Below, piece after piece: positions 1 through 10,732 of a DNA stretch of 64,000 nt. The position numbers and the translations under genes are program-made. The notes beneath the pieces are model-generated. The model did not search any database. It was not told the DNA's origin and was given only the letters and a program-made list of their open reading frames with translations. Each line of letters begins with the position of its first letter. Position 1 is the first letter of the stretch. This DNA is from Moesziomyces globuligerus (lineage: Eukaryota; Basidiomycota; Ustilaginomycetes; Ustilaginales; Ustilaginaceae), in contig JARVLF010000002.1 of the NCBI GenBank assembly GCA_030849465.1, positions 62,001-126,000 of the forward strand, given 5' to 3'.

Positions 1-130
1 TTTCCCCGTCGGTTGGATCGTCCAGGACGAGATGTGGCTGATCCGAGCTCAGCAGCGAGCGTCGATAGGGCACCCCGTACAATCGGTAGAGCTGCGCATC
101 GTCGTGAGCCGATGCGGGCGAGAGGCGCAT
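1..130 (-). CDS. Partial CDS at left edge, unrecognised
   Basis: On the minus strand an ATG at 130 opens a reading frame that stays open to the left edge (43 codons). It begins MRLSPASAHDDAQLYRLYG and continues with a polar, acidic stretch. Codon choice is C/G-ending like the confirmed genes nearby. No domain can be recognised from so short a piece. It could instead be a chance open frame in GC-rich DNA. The sequence left of the window would decide. Confidence 0.3.
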   Translation of the reverse strand, partial: MRLSPASAHDDAQLYRLYGVPYRRSLLSSDQPHLVLDDPTDGE

Positions 131-1451
131 GCTGCTTCTAGCGAACGAGCGAGCGAGCCTTGGGCTTAGCGCTCGCGAGCGCATCACATGCCGAGGCGGC
201 AAGCGAGCTTCGCCTCGTTGAACCGAGCCGAATCCGCACATGAGCAGCCTCAGCCTCGCCTTGCCAGGGTTTGTGGGCGAGGTCGGCGGAAATTTGAGAT
301 GCAACGAATTCGTGCTGGGAAAGCATCGTCGCCCGATCGGGCCATCGATTCGGCGCCCACACCGACGGGTGAGAGGCTGGTAGGGTCGAGAGTCGGTGCG
401 TACAAAGAGCAGCTGGGGTGTACCGGCACGGTGGAAGCGCTGTCGGCTAGGCCCAGTGCTGCACGCGCGTCACTGGTTGGAGTAGCGTAGAGTTGAGAAA
501 CATGCAAGGGGCCGACGTCTTACCGCCTCTACTGTGGAACACGAGCTCTCGCTTACCGCTTTTGGTCGCCGAACAAGCCTGGTCCTGCGCGCTGCTGCGT
601 GACATGGTTGGCGCCCCTCGCGCAGCTACACACCACCGGAAGGCGCGCCATCTTCCGGTGTACGGAGCACCCTTTCGCACGAGAGGGCGTACCACATTGC
701 AGAAGTCATTGGCTTGCCAGCCCGTGCCCTTGCGTCGCCGAAGCATCTTGAGCAGACGATGGCCCTGACGACATCACGCCCGATGCAAGATGCAAGGAAC
801 AACGTATCGGCTGATCCGTCCTCTCGCGCTTCAATCTCCAGACTTGCATGCCAGTACGTGATGCGGCACGACTGCGAGCACGACGGTGATGACGCGGTCA
901 GCGTGTATAGCCGGACAAGCTGCGAGGATCTCGATCGACACGGGCTGGCTCGGACGCGCCATGTCCTACGAGCTGCCAAACGCCGAGATCGAGGCGCACG
1001 CTGGTGCGGCACGCTGGTGCGGGTGTACGCGCTGCGCGAAGACGGACGCGCTGTACTGTACGCGTTGCGGTTGTGATCTCTGGCCAGGAGACGCGCCCAA
1101 GCACACGGACGCAGCCCGGCGTTTGAGGCCGAGGCGGGCGCAGAGAGGGGCTGGAACGGCAGCCGCGCGTGTTGGTCTTTGCGCATGCCGAGCCTCTGGA
1201 AACTCCGGTGTTGCACTTTACACGCCACGCGTGCGAACCGCGCGCCTCGCCTCGGACGCGTTGGCCAGCGCTCCAGAGTTGCCAAATCGAATTCCACTCG
1301 GCCTTAGCTCCGTCCGAGGATTCGCCAGTCGCGTCTGAGTGCATTCCGCGCGCTGCGAGCACTGGAAAGCGCGACGTGGAGTTGGTGTAAATGAGCGCGG
1401 CTTGGCCCTCTAAAACGCGAAGCATCGACGGCTCAGTCAACAAACGCAGCG

Positions 1452-1485
1452 GCGCAGCAGCGCAGCAGCGCAGCAGCGCAGCGCA
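1452..1485. repeat. 8-bp tandem repeat (GCGCAGCA)4
   Basis: About four consecutive copies of GCGCAGCA, the last imperfect, lie upstream of RNR1. A related 8-bp array (GCGCTGCT/GCGCTGAT) occurs at 35290-35329. Confidence 0.8.
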
Positions 1486-1767
1486 TCCCAAAGAGCAACA
1501 CACCACGCACCTACAAGGCACCACACGACGAAAATTTGCCTTTGCGCAGCGCAGTCGACCCAAACGCCTCGTCCAACATATATTGCTCCAACGCGTTGAG
1601 CCTACTTGCTTCTCCTTCTTCCTCCATCGTCGCCCTCTCCTCTCCTCGACATCTCCCCTCTAATCCCTTTCTCTTCCACCATACCCCCTTCCTCGAGCAT
1701 CCCAGCTCACCTTCTGTGCACGCGGAGCTACCCACGCGCGTCGCTCTCGCCATCACCACAAGACATC

Positions 1768-1773
1768 ACGCGT
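1768..1773 (+). promoter_or_regulatory. MluI cell-cycle box (ACGCGT) in RNR1 promoter, candidate
   Basis: ACGCGT lies about 65 bp upstream of the RNR1 ATG. Further copies are at 1227-1232 and 1256-1261. In ascomycete yeasts this hexamer binds MBF and drives G1/S expression of RNR genes. Whether it works here is inference from the position and the target gene. GC-rich DNA makes chance hits fairly common. Confidence 0.35.
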
Positions 1774-1837
1774 TCGTGATCACCCGGCCCCCCAACCCAC
1801 ACATCCCCGCAAATCTTTCTGCGGTCACGACGCAACG

Positions 1838-4603
1838 ATGATCTACGTATACAAGCGAGGTTAGTTGCTTCCCGCCTCTAGCTTGATCCTTTCGCTACCA
1901 GCTTGCTGATCTTTTTCGCGCTTCCTGCTTCGCTTTCGCACAGACGGTCGCAAGGAGGTGGTCAAGTTCGACAAGGTCACCGCCCGCATCTCCAAGCTCT
2001 GCTACGGCCTCGACCAGAACTATGTCGACCCCATCGAGATCACCCGCAAGGTCATCGACGGCATCTACGAGGGCGTCACCACCGTCGAGCTCGACAACCT
2101 CGCCGCAGAGACCGCCGCCTACAAGACCACCACCCATCCAGACTACGCCGTCCTCGCAGCCCGCATCGCCATCAGCAACCTCCACAAGGAGACAAAGAAG
2201 AACTTCAGCCAGGTCGTCCAGGACCTCTACGAGTACATCAACCCCAAGAACGGCAAGCACAGCCCCATGATCTCGGACGCCACCTACAAGGTCGTCATGG
2301 AGCACAAGGACCAGCTCGACTCGGCCATCATCTTTGAGCGCGACTTCCACTACAACTTCTTCGGCTTCAAGACCCTCGAGCGCTCCTACCTCCTCCGCAT
2401 CAACGGCAAGGTCGCAGAGCGCCCCCAGCACATGCTCATGCGCGTCGCCGTCGGCATCCACGGCAACGACATTGAGAGCGCCATCGAGACCTACAACCTC
2501 ATGTCACAAAAGTACTTCACCCACGCCTCGCCCACCCTCTTCAACGCAGGCACCCCGCACCCCCAGCTCTCGTCCTGCTTCCTCGTCACCATGAAGGACG
2601 ACTCGATCGACGGCATCTACGACACGCTCAAGACCTGCGCCATGATCTCCAAGACCGCAGGCGGCATCGGCCTCAACATCCACTGCATCCGCGGCACCGG
2701 CTCCTACATCGCAGGCACCAACGGCGTCAGCAACGGCATCGTCCCCATGCTCCGCGTCTTCAACAACACCGCACGCTACGTCGACCAGGGCGGCAACAAG
2801 CGCCCCGGCGCCTTTGCCATCTACATTGAGCCCTGGCACTCGGACGTCTTCGAGTTCCTCGACCTCCGCAAGAACCACGGCAAGGAGGAGGTCCGCGCCC
2901 GCGAGCTCTTCTACGCCCTCTGGGTCCCCGACCTCTTCATGAAGCGCGTCGAGCAGAACGGCGAGTGGTCGCTCATGTGCCCCAACGAGTGCCCCGGCCT
3001 CGCAGACTGCTACGGCGACGAGTTTGAGCGCCTCTACGAGCGCTACGAGGCCGAGGGCCGCTCCAAGCGCACCGTCAAGGCGCAGAAGCTCTGGTACGCC
3101 ATCCTCGAGTCGCAGACCGAGACCGGCAACCCCTTCATCCTCTACAAGGACGCCGCCAACCGCAAGAGCAACCAGAAGAACCTCGGCACCATCAAGTGCT
3201 CCAACCTCTGCACCGAGATCATCGAGTACAGCGCTCCCGACGAGGTCGCCGTCTGCAACCTCGCCTCGATCGCCCTCCCCACCTTTATCGACCCCGTCTC
3301 CAAGGTCTACGACTTTAAGAGGCTGCACGAGGTCGCCAAGGCCATCTGCAAGAACCTCAACAAGATCATCGACATCAACTACTACCCCGTCGAGGAGGCG
3401 CGCCGTTCCAACATGCGCCACCGCCCCATCGGCATCGGTGTCCAGGGTCTTGCGGACGCGTTCATGATCATGGGCTTTGCCTTTGAGTCGCCCGAGGCGC
3501 GCAAGCTCAACGTGCAGATCTTTGAGACCATCTACCACGCCGCGCTCGAGCGCTCGTGCGAGCTCGCACAGCAGGACGGCACCTACGAGACGTACGCCGG
3601 CTCGCCCGCCTCGCAGGGCGAGCTCCAGTACGACATGTGGGGCGTCACTCCCTCGGACCTCTGGGACTGGGCCGAGCTCAAGGAGAAGATCGCCAAGCAC
3701 GGCCTGAGGAACTCGCTGCTGCTGGCGCCCATGCCGACGGCGTCGACGAGCCAGATCCTTGGCTTCAACGAGTGCTTTGAGCCGTACACGTCCAACATCT
3801 ACTCGCGCCGCGTGCTCGCCGGCGAGTTCCAGGTGGTCAACCCCTGGCTGCTCAGGGAGCTCGTCGAGCAGGGTCTGTGGAACGACACGATGAAGAACCG
3901 CATCATCGCCCACGGCGGCTCGATCCAGAACGTGCCCGGCATTCCGGACAGGATCAAGAAGCTCTACAAGACCGTCTGGGAGATCAGCCAGAAGGCCATC
4001 ATCGACATGGCTGCGGACCGCGGTGCCTTCATCTGCCAGTCGCAGTCGCTCAACATCCACCTCTCGGCGCCGACGTTTGGTCAGCTCACCTCGATGCACT
4101 TTTACGGATGGAAGAAGGGGCTCAAGACCGGAACCTACTACCTCCGCACCAAGCCGGCCTCCAACGCCATCCAGTTCACCCTCTCGGTCGCCGAGGTCAA
4201 CGAGGCCAAGGCCGCCGCCAAGCGCACGGGCGGTACGGTCAAGAAGGTCGACGACGCGCCCGTCGCTGCCATCGAGCCCGTCGCGGCGGCGGCGGCTGTC
4301 AAGGTGGCTGCACCCAGTGTCGACGAGCTCACCTCGGGTGTCGGTAAGCTCGGCGTCGACGGCACGGTGACCAAGGACGGTCCTGGCATCAGGACGGCCG
4401 AAGAGGTCAAGGCCATCCAGGACGCCACCGCCGCCGCCGCCGTCGAGAAGCAGAAGACCCAGGAGCTCGAGTCTGCCGCCGACGGTAACATCGACCCGGG
4501 CTTCGCCGCCGCCCTCGAGAGGCAGAAGCAACGCCAGCTCGAGGCTGATCAGCTTCAGTGCAGCCTTCAAAATCGCGATGCGTGCCTTATGTGCTCTGGT
4601 TGA
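1838..4603 (+). CDS. RNR1: Ribonucleoside-diphosphate reductase large subunit (class Ia)
   Basis: This enzyme reduces NDPs to dNDPs as the catalytic alpha subunit of cytosolic ribonucleotide reductase. It has two exons: 1838-1859 and 1944-4603. The tiny first exon encodes MIYVYKR and joins through an 84-nt intron to [11 protein letters not shown], restoring the conserved ATP-cone start; the spliced protein is 893 residues. Visible catalytic residues are Cys219 (SSCFLV), the NLCTE motif (Cys430, Glu432) and Cys445 (AVCNLAS), matching the yeast active-site set. The C-terminal tail ends CLMCSG, the CxxC redox shuttle arm. A roughly 120-residue Ala/Glu-rich linker precedes the tail. The gene converges on the exchanger gene downstream, and candidate MluI boxes lie upstream. 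Identification is secure. The first exon rests on splice consensus (G|GTTAGT...CACAG) and family conservation. Confidence 0.97.
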
Positions 4604-5872
4604 TCGCGATACGATATCAAATGTTCCCCGTTTGCTCTCCGTTCGTCTCTTGTACTTTTACCTTCATCCCCATGTAACTAGCCTCACACGTGCCTATTCC
4701 CCATCTGCTCTTTTCGCCTTTCCACAGTGGCCGAGATTGGATTTCAGTGATCAGCGAGACTTTCGCGTGCCAAGAACTTTGCTGCCAGAGGCCTCGCGGT
4801 CCTGGCTTGGAGTGTTGGGTATTTTGCGGATGTCCTTGAAATCGTCGCCACCCATCGTATATCGTAAGCCAGATCAATGATGGTCACCTCGGTTTCTGGA
4901 CGGAGTGAGTCGACGAAATCGAGGTACCAAGGACGCATGAACTCAAAGTTGACGGTGAATCCTTTGGCCTTGGTCTTGAGCCTCCAAAATATCCTAGGAG
5001 ATCGCGGCCTTGACTTGAGCACCCAGACCATCGTGAGCACGGCTTATCTGATGTGGTTCGGTTGATCTTGTTCTACACCTGCACGGAGAGTCGCCCATTT
5101 TCTCTTGTACTTTTAACACCCATCCTTCCTCGCCGGCTTTCCACTCGATTCACTTTGTAGCTTCTCCGCGTTTCCGCGCCACGGGTTCTCAGATTCGATG
5201 TCCGGTTGTTCTTTCCTAGCAGTCAAGGTTTGTGCGTATGACGGAGAGCAAAGTATCCCATCTGCATGCCGCGGGTCTACAACGAAGTGCCATTGTGCTG
5301 GTGTGGAACCGGAAGCTGTTGTGGAAATGAGTCGGTGGTGTCTGTGCGGTGGGGACGACTGCCAGCGTACTTTCCGCAGATGTCCAGAAGCCGCACGAAG
5401 ACGCGGAGGTGAGGCTCAACCTCAAGAGCGAGCAGGTCAAAGTCGGAACCCGATCCGCATCAAAGACCTGAACAGCACGGTCCAACCCCAATCCCCCGCT
5501 CCAGGCTCGATCGAACCCGCCCGCTTCCGCTTCAATCTGCAGAATCGAATCCCTCGCAGACCTCTTGCTCGGTCCAAGACCAAGCCCGAAACGAATGCGT
5601 GCGCTTCTTTCGATCGAACCTCCTCTCCCCGCCCGCAAGTCTCCATCACCTCCGCCAACTTGCTCACTTGCCCTCGAATCAATCCTCTGCCTTTTGAAGC
5701 CTCATCCGTCTTCCGACCTTTTGTCACGCGGAACTCCGGCCGACTGCACACAGTCTCATGCATGTGCATCACGAAATGTAGACGCATCGTGACACAGATT
5801 CAGTAGACACGATGATTGATGATCAGATTGCGGAACTAAGACTGAGAAGACATTAAGTATCAAAGAAGAAAG
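4604..5872. other. Convergent intergenic region RNR1 / VNX1-like
   Basis: This is the 3' flank of two convergent genes. The open frames present (up to about 200 codons, for example 5198-5806) show no domain similarity and overlap each other on both strands. No RNA gene or repeat was seen. Confidence 0.55.
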
Positions 5873-8800
5873 CTAACGTGCCCACAGCGAGGCCCAGAGC
5901 GCGTATGCCCAGGCATTGACGTCGAGGCTCGGAAGCGAGTTAGGCCAGTCCGGGATGACGAACGCAGCAGCACTGCCAGCATGTCCGGCGGCCGACTTGA
6001 GTGCGGCCACGGCCGAGGCGCGCGTCCATCCGTCCGGACTAGCGCCGAACCTGCCACCGGCCACAGCGAAGGAGGTGAACTTCTGCCTGATCGCATCTCC
6101 GGCGAAGCTGGCGGCGGCGACGAGCGCAGCGGGGCCAACGGTGGGATCGCGATTGTCATCGCCCGGGTCCTCGACATCGCCCGTCGAGGGGGCAAAGTAG
6201 AAGCCCGCGACGAGCACCATGTACGAGAGGATGCAGATGGTGCCGCGGTAGTAGTTGGAGCGACTCTCGATGTAGGTGTATGTGAGCAGGAAGACGCTGA
6301 AGATGATGGCGATCACGTCCCAGCGCGGGAAGATCAAGGTGAAGCTGCGGTGGATAAGATTGTCGTCCGCCACGCCGGCGTTGTAGTAGGCCGAGAAGAC
6401 CACCATGGCGGGGATCTGGATGAGACACACCTGGAGCGCGTAGGCCGAGCCGATCTCCATGCTGAGCGCAATGTTGCCATTGATGGCAAACGACATGGCG
6501 TTCATGAACTCGGTCGTGTTGGGCACGAGCGCAAACAGCGTGATGCCCAGGAACTTTTCGTCGATCCCCGAGCCGTCGAGCACCACATCCACCACGTCGA
6601 CCAGGATCTCGGCGATGATCGCGTACAGCACCGTGCACGAGAGCAGCACCGTCAGCGAGGTGCCGCGCGACCACGAAGGCGCGTCGTGCCCGCCGTGGCC
6701 CTCGGCCTCGTCCTCCTCGTGCATCGAGACGTGCTTCTGCGCTGCGCCGCCGCCGCCGAGCGGATGACGCAGATGCCCGCGCTCGCCGCCGGACGCCTGC
6801 TCGTGCTGCTGCTGCTGCTGCTGCTGGATCACGTTGTGGAACGCGGAGGCCGTCAGCGCCACTGCACGGTCGTACACCTCCTGGCTGAAGTGTTCCGGCA
6901 GATGCAGCGAGCGTGGACCGTCCTGCGTCGCCTCGGTGCCCTGCCGGCTGTGCCCGCCAGGTGCGCCCTTGACCGTGCCAGACGACGAAGCGCCACCGCC
7001 GCTCACGGCCGACGATTGGCCCGCGGTGCGATCGCCAGGCGCAGCACCCGAGTGCGATGTCGGCAGCAGCTGCTGCATGACCGCGGCGGGCACGAGGCGC
7101 TTGTAGATCGACGCGCGCTGGGCCGAGGGCAGGTGCGCGAGCGTGGCCTGGTTCGAGATCATGTGCGTGCCGTGCTGCACGGGCTGCGGGTTCTGCCAGA
7201 TCTGCGACGCGTGCGTGCGCAGCGAGAACCACAATCCAACACCGTACGAGAGCACGAGGATGACGGTGCACGTGTACATGAGTCCGCGCACGTTCTGCTG
7301 GAAGAAGGGATCGGTGGCCGGCGGCACATGCTCGTAGAAGCAGCGTCGGCAGCTCCACGTATCGCCAGGCACGTTGCCCGTGGGGCATCCCTCGCAGGTG
7401 AGCTGGAAGGTGCCGTAGATCTGGTAGAACAACGTCGGCGTCAGAATGCCAATGATGGCCATGATGAGCATGGTGCTGGTCACGCCCGCCGAGCGCGCAT
7501 TGAAGCGCTGCTCCTTGCGGCGCGTCGCGCCCGAGCACATCGAGAGACCGGGCATGAGCAGCACACCCGCCAGGATCGAGCCGATGAGCGAGCCCTCGAC
7601 GAGCCGCGCCTTCTGCTGCGTGAGCGCAATGGCGTACAGGATGATCTCGATGATGGAGCCGAACGTCGCGTTGATGACGGCGCCCATGCCGATGCTACTC
7701 TGCGCGCTGATACTCGCCACAGCCATGCCGATGAAGTAGGAGAGCGGGATGACGCTGCCGAGCGCGAGCATGAAGATGACGCCCTGGCCCGAGATGAAGG
7801 CGAGGAAGCCGTGCTTGATGCCGTGGTGCTCGATGTAGCGCTCGATGACGAAAAAGTCGAGGATGGTGAAGAAGACGAGCGGGAGCGTGTTGACAAAGAG
7901 GATGTTGACACCGCCGACCGTGTACTTGTAGTACTGGCCGCCGACGGCGCGGTAGGTGCAGAGCAGGATCTTGCTGCGGCGCTGCAGCGTCACTTTGCCC
8001 GCATTGATCGACTTGGGCCTGGGCGCGGGCTCGCCTGGTTTGAGCGGGAGGAAGAGCTTCTTGGCGGCTCCAGCGATCTCGTTGCCGTCTTCGTCGTGCA
8101 TCTTCTCGATGCCGGCGGCGGAGCGGAAGTGGAGCGCGAGCGGGCGCGTGGCGAGGTTCTTGAGCAGCACCCAGGTGAGCTTTGCCATGGGGATAGGGAA
8201 GACCATGCCCCAGCACGCCAGACAGACGAGGCCCATGAGCGGGAAGAGCAAAATCGCATAAAAGATGCCAAATGCAGTCCGGCCGCCGAGGCGCTGGGCA
8301 GCGCCGACTTCGTGGCCCTCCTCGTCGTGCACGTAGCCATAGACGTTCTGCTCTGCATCGATGCGCTCGAGCTCGCTGAGCGGCTGGGCGCGGTCGGCAT
8401 CGAGCATGGTGCCGTAGTCGCTCGCCTTGGCCTTACCCCGGAGCGAGGTGGTCTCGTCCTGCTCCTGCTGCGAAGTGCGGCTGGACTCGCCGTGCTCCGA
8501 CGCGCGCGGCGTGGAGCGATGTGCCTCGGAGCCGCTCGACGATCCGGCGTCTGCGGCGGCGCGAGTGGGCTCATCGCCACGCAGCGTCTCGTGCTGGCTG
8601 CTGGCCATCTTGTCTCTAGGCGTAGACAGCACGGACTCGGGGCGCGAGTTGAACGGCACCACGTGCGAGTGGTCGTGGGGGAAGCGGGCGGCGACGGGGG
8701 TGAAGGAGTTCTCGATCCACTGCGACTCGGCGGCGGCGTCGGCGAGGTCGGTGAGCGGCGCCACGCGGTCGCCGCTGTCCGGGCTGACCTCGACTTCGAC

Positions 8801-10732
8801 GTACTTGCCAAAGGGCCAGAAGAGGTATCCTCCGAGCTCCCAGACGACGCGCGCATACCTGGATCCACCGAGCGGGATGACGTTGATGAGGACGGACGAG
8901 ACGTAGCAGATGAGCGAGAGCCAGGAGCCAAACAGGACCGTCCAGAGGATGTTGCCCGGAAGCAGGTGGCGTTCTGCGGCAGCGCTGGGGATCGAGTGCA
9001 GGGCGATCTCGGCGTTGCGGGTGACGGAGCGCGACTTTTTGTAGAGAGCAGGCTTCCAGATGGGCAGACCGAAGGGGTGCTCGATGTTGATGGCGTCCTG
9101 ACGGTCCTTGAGCGTGTACTCGACATCCTGGTCGTCGTCGACGTCGGGGTCTTCGTCCTCGTCGTCATCGCCGCCACTGGGGCCGAAGCCATCAGCGGTC
9201 TGGTCGGCCTCGTCAAGAGCATCAGCGTCGTCATGATCATCGAGGTCGTCTCGTCTGCGTCGGTCGGCGAGGCTGGCGATGGTGTCGCGCTCCTCGTCCT
9301 GGTCGAAGTCGCCGTCGTCTTCGGCATGGACGCTGCCGGCCAAGCTGGAGCCGGCATCGGTGGAAGCACGCATGCTGCCGGCGGAGGCGCCGAGGCCCGA
9401 GAAGAAGTCCTGATTGACACCGGGCTGAGGCGCGTAGGAGCTCCTAGGTCCGACGGTGCTCTGCTGGCCGTGGCTGAAGCTGCTGAAACGGTTCTGGCCG
9501 CTGTTCTGGGTAGAGCTGGAGCGGCGAATGTGACCGTGCGGGGATGGATAGGCGGTGCTGGAAACGAGGCGGGTGCCGGCGCCTCCTGGACTGGCGACGG
9601 CAGGCTGGGACGTGGGCGAGAGAGCGCCTTGCTGCTGCTGCTGGAGGTTGGGGAAGGCGGGAGGGGGCAGCGCGATGGTGGTGGGCCGACTGGAGCGGTC
9701 GGAGGGTCGAGGCGAGGGCGAGCTGGGTCGCTGGCCGAGGAGAGCCGAGCCCGGCTTGACACTGGGCGAGAGTAGCGGGGCGTTGGGCTGGCCCTGAGCG
9801 GAGCCATAGGCGACGGACTGCCTGGAGCGCTCCTTTTCGGCCTTCTTGCGCATGGCCTTCTCGCGTTGGCGCGCCTTCATTCGACGGCGGACGAGTTCCT
9901 CGCCGCGATCGTGGGGCTCGACCTCGTCATCTTCGTCGTCCAAGGGGCCGAAGCGCCCATCCTCGTTGGCATCGAGATAGTCATCGTCGGCGCGGTAGGC
10001 GCGGCTCTGTCTGCGTGCCTTGCTCGAGTCGCGGTTGGTGGCGGAGGCGCGGCGGGCCTTCTGGGAGCTAGCGGTGGTGATGCCACTGGCGGTTCGAGCG
10101 GCGGACGAGGGCTCTACGAGCAGACCGGGACGACCGATGGAGGTGCCTTGGCGGATGGCAGAGTCGCCGCTGCGGCCACGACTGGTGGATCTGCGCCACT
10201 GGTCGGCATCGTCTTCGGCGCCAGAGCTGTACTCGGAGGCCGACATGGCGGAGACGGTCTCGAGATCGGACGTGGCGTACGAGACGGAGCGCTGGTTGTG
10301 AGAGCCCTGCCTGGCCAGCGAGGGACGCGTCTGGGGAGTGCGCAGCGACTGGGCGTAAATTAGAAGGCGGGTCAGTACGGCGCAACAGTGTCTCATGAGG
10401 GGAGATGGGGGAAAGGATCTTACGCTGACCTGTCCGCGACCGATGGTGGCGTTGTTATGAGGATCGTCATAGGATGCGGCGAGCCTGTCGCTGTTTGAGG
10501 AAAACGACGATGCGGAAGGCTGGTGTCGCTGAGCGGGCGTGGTCGGATCGTGAGCTGGGATGGGTGGGCGGAGGGTGGTGTTGGGACGGAGCGTTGAGCC
10601 TGTTGTCTTTGCGGCGGAGGGTGGATTGGAAGAGGGCGGCTGCATCTGGCTCTGCGTCGGTGTGGTGCTGAGCGAAGCGGCGCTGGCGTCGTCGACGCGC
10701 GACTGCGGCGTCTCGTTGCGCGGACTGCTCAT
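5873..10732 (-). CDS. VNX1-like CaCA cation/H+ exchanger with YccF-type segments
   Basis: This is a multi-pass membrane protein of the Ca2+:cation antiporter superfamily, resembling vacuolar Vnx1 of yeast (monovalent cation/H+ exchange). A 75-nt in-frame intron at 10349-10423 (GTAAGA...CCCAG, branch TACTGAC) gives a spliced length of 1594 residues; without splicing it would be 1619. About 550 N-terminal residues are disordered, acidic and Ser-rich. Two YccF/DUF307-like hydrophobic pairs follow (NILWTVLFGSW near residue 565 and a second near 815). Then come the two CaCA alpha repeats: NATFGSIIEI near 992 and VPNTTEFMNA near 1385. Between the repeats lie a CxxC-x11-CxxC cluster and a polyglutamine run (about 1280). 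The length is well above the roughly 900 of yeast Vnx1, mainly from the N-terminal tail. Ion specificity cannot be read from sequence, and a Ca2+/H+ role is possible. Confidence 0.88.
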   Translation of the reverse strand: MSSPRNETPQSRVDDASAASLSTTPTQSQMQPPSSNPPSAAKTTGSTLRPNTTLRPPIPAHDPTTPAQRHQPSASSFSSNSDRLAASYDDPHNNATIGRGQVSVRSFPPSPLMRHCCAVLTRLLIYAQSLRTPQTRPSLARQGSHNQRSVSYATSDLETVSAMSASEYSSGAEDDADQWRRSTSRGRSGDSAIRQGTSIGRPGLLVEPSSAARTASGITTASSQKARRASATNRDSSKARRQSRAYRADDDYLDANEDGRFGPLDDEDDEVEPHDRGEELVRRRMKARQREKAMRKKAEKERSRQSVAYGSAQGQPNAPLLSPSVKPGSALLGQRPSSPSPRPSDRSSRPTTIALPPPAFPNLQQQQQGALSPTSQPAVASPGGAGTRLVSSTAYPSPHGHIRRSSSTQNSGQNRFSSFSHGQQSTVGPRSSYAPQPGVNQDFFSGLGASAGSMRASTDAGSSLAGSVHAEDDGDFDQDEERDTIASLADRRRRDDLDDHDDADALDEADQTADGFGPSGGDDDEDEDPDVDDDQDVEYTLKDRQDAINIEHPFGLPIWKPALYKKSRSVTRNAEIALHSIPSAAAERHLLPGNILWTVLFGSWLSLICYVSSVLINVIPLGGSRYARVVWELGGYLFWPFGKYVEVEVSPDSGDRVAPLTDLADAAAESQWIENSFTPVAARFPHDHSHVVPFNSRPESVLSTPRDKMASSQHETLRGDEPTRAAADAGSSSGSEAHRSTPRASEHGESSRTSQQEQDETTSLRGKAKASDYGTMLDADRAQPLSELERIDAEQNVYGYVHDEEGHEVGAAQRLGGRTAFGIFYAILLFPLMGLVCLACWGMVFPIPMAKLTWVLLKNLATRPLALHFRSAAGIEKMHDEDGNEIAGAAKKLFLPLKPGEPAPRPKSINAGKVTLQRRSKILLCTYRAVGGQYYKYTVGGVNILFVNTLPLVFFTILDFFVIERYIEHHGIKHGFLAFISGQGVIFMLALGSVIPLSYFIGMAVASISAQSSIGMGAVINATFGSIIEIILYAIALTQQKARLVEGSLIGSILAGVLLMPGLSMCSGATRRKEQRFNARSAGVTSTMLIMAIIGILTPTLFYQIYGTFQLTCEGCPTGNVPGDTWSCRRCFYEHVPPATDPFFQQNVRGLMYTCTVILVLSYGVGLWFSLRTHASQIWQNPQPVQHGTHMISNQATLAHLPSAQRASIYKRLVPAAVMQQLLPTSHSGAAPGDRTAGQSSAVSGGGASSSGTVKGAPGGHSRQGTEATQDGPRSLHLPEHFSQEVYDRAVALTASAFHNVIQQQQQQQHEQASGGERGHLRHPLGGGGAAQKHVSMHEEDEAEGHGGHDAPSWSRGTSLTVLLSCTVLYAIIAEILVDVVDVVLDGSGIDEKFLGITLFALVPNTTEFMNAMSFAINGNIALSMEIGSAYALQVCLIQIPAMVVFSAYYNAGVADDNLIHRSFTLIFPRWDVIAIIFSVFLLTYTYIESRSNYYRGTICILSYMVLVAGFYFAPSTGDVEDPGDDNRDPTVGPAALVAAASFAGDAIRQKFTSFAVAGGRFGASPDGWTRASAVAALKSAAGHAGSAAAFVIPDWPNSLPSLDVNAWAYALWASLWAR

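Larger units (their letters stand above)
131..1837. other. Intergenic region / RNR1 upstream region
   Basis: No convincing gene was found. Several overlapping frames of 60-220 codons occur on both strands, but they are Arg/Ala/Cys-rich, lack recognisable domains and are typical GC-rich noise. The right part (about 1560-1837) is pyrimidine-rich and ends at the RNR1 start, so it is probably the RNR1 core promoter and leader. An 8-bp tandem repeat and MluI-box hexamers are listed separately. Confidence 0.6.

Noticed and set aside
626..1563. Overlapping frames of about 220 codons upstream of RNR1
   Set aside because: They are Arg/Ser/Cys/Ala-rich on both strands and show no protein-like pattern.
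2504..4570. 688-codon minus-strand open frame
   Set aside because: It is antisense to RNR1, which is certain. The product is Leu/Val/Asp/Glu-rich low complexity.
5981..9775. 1264-codon plus-strand open frame
   Set aside because: It is antisense to the VNX1-like exchanger, whose own frame contains conserved transporter motifs. The antisense product is Arg/Val/Asp/Glu-rich with no domain, a known artefact of GC-rich codon usage.
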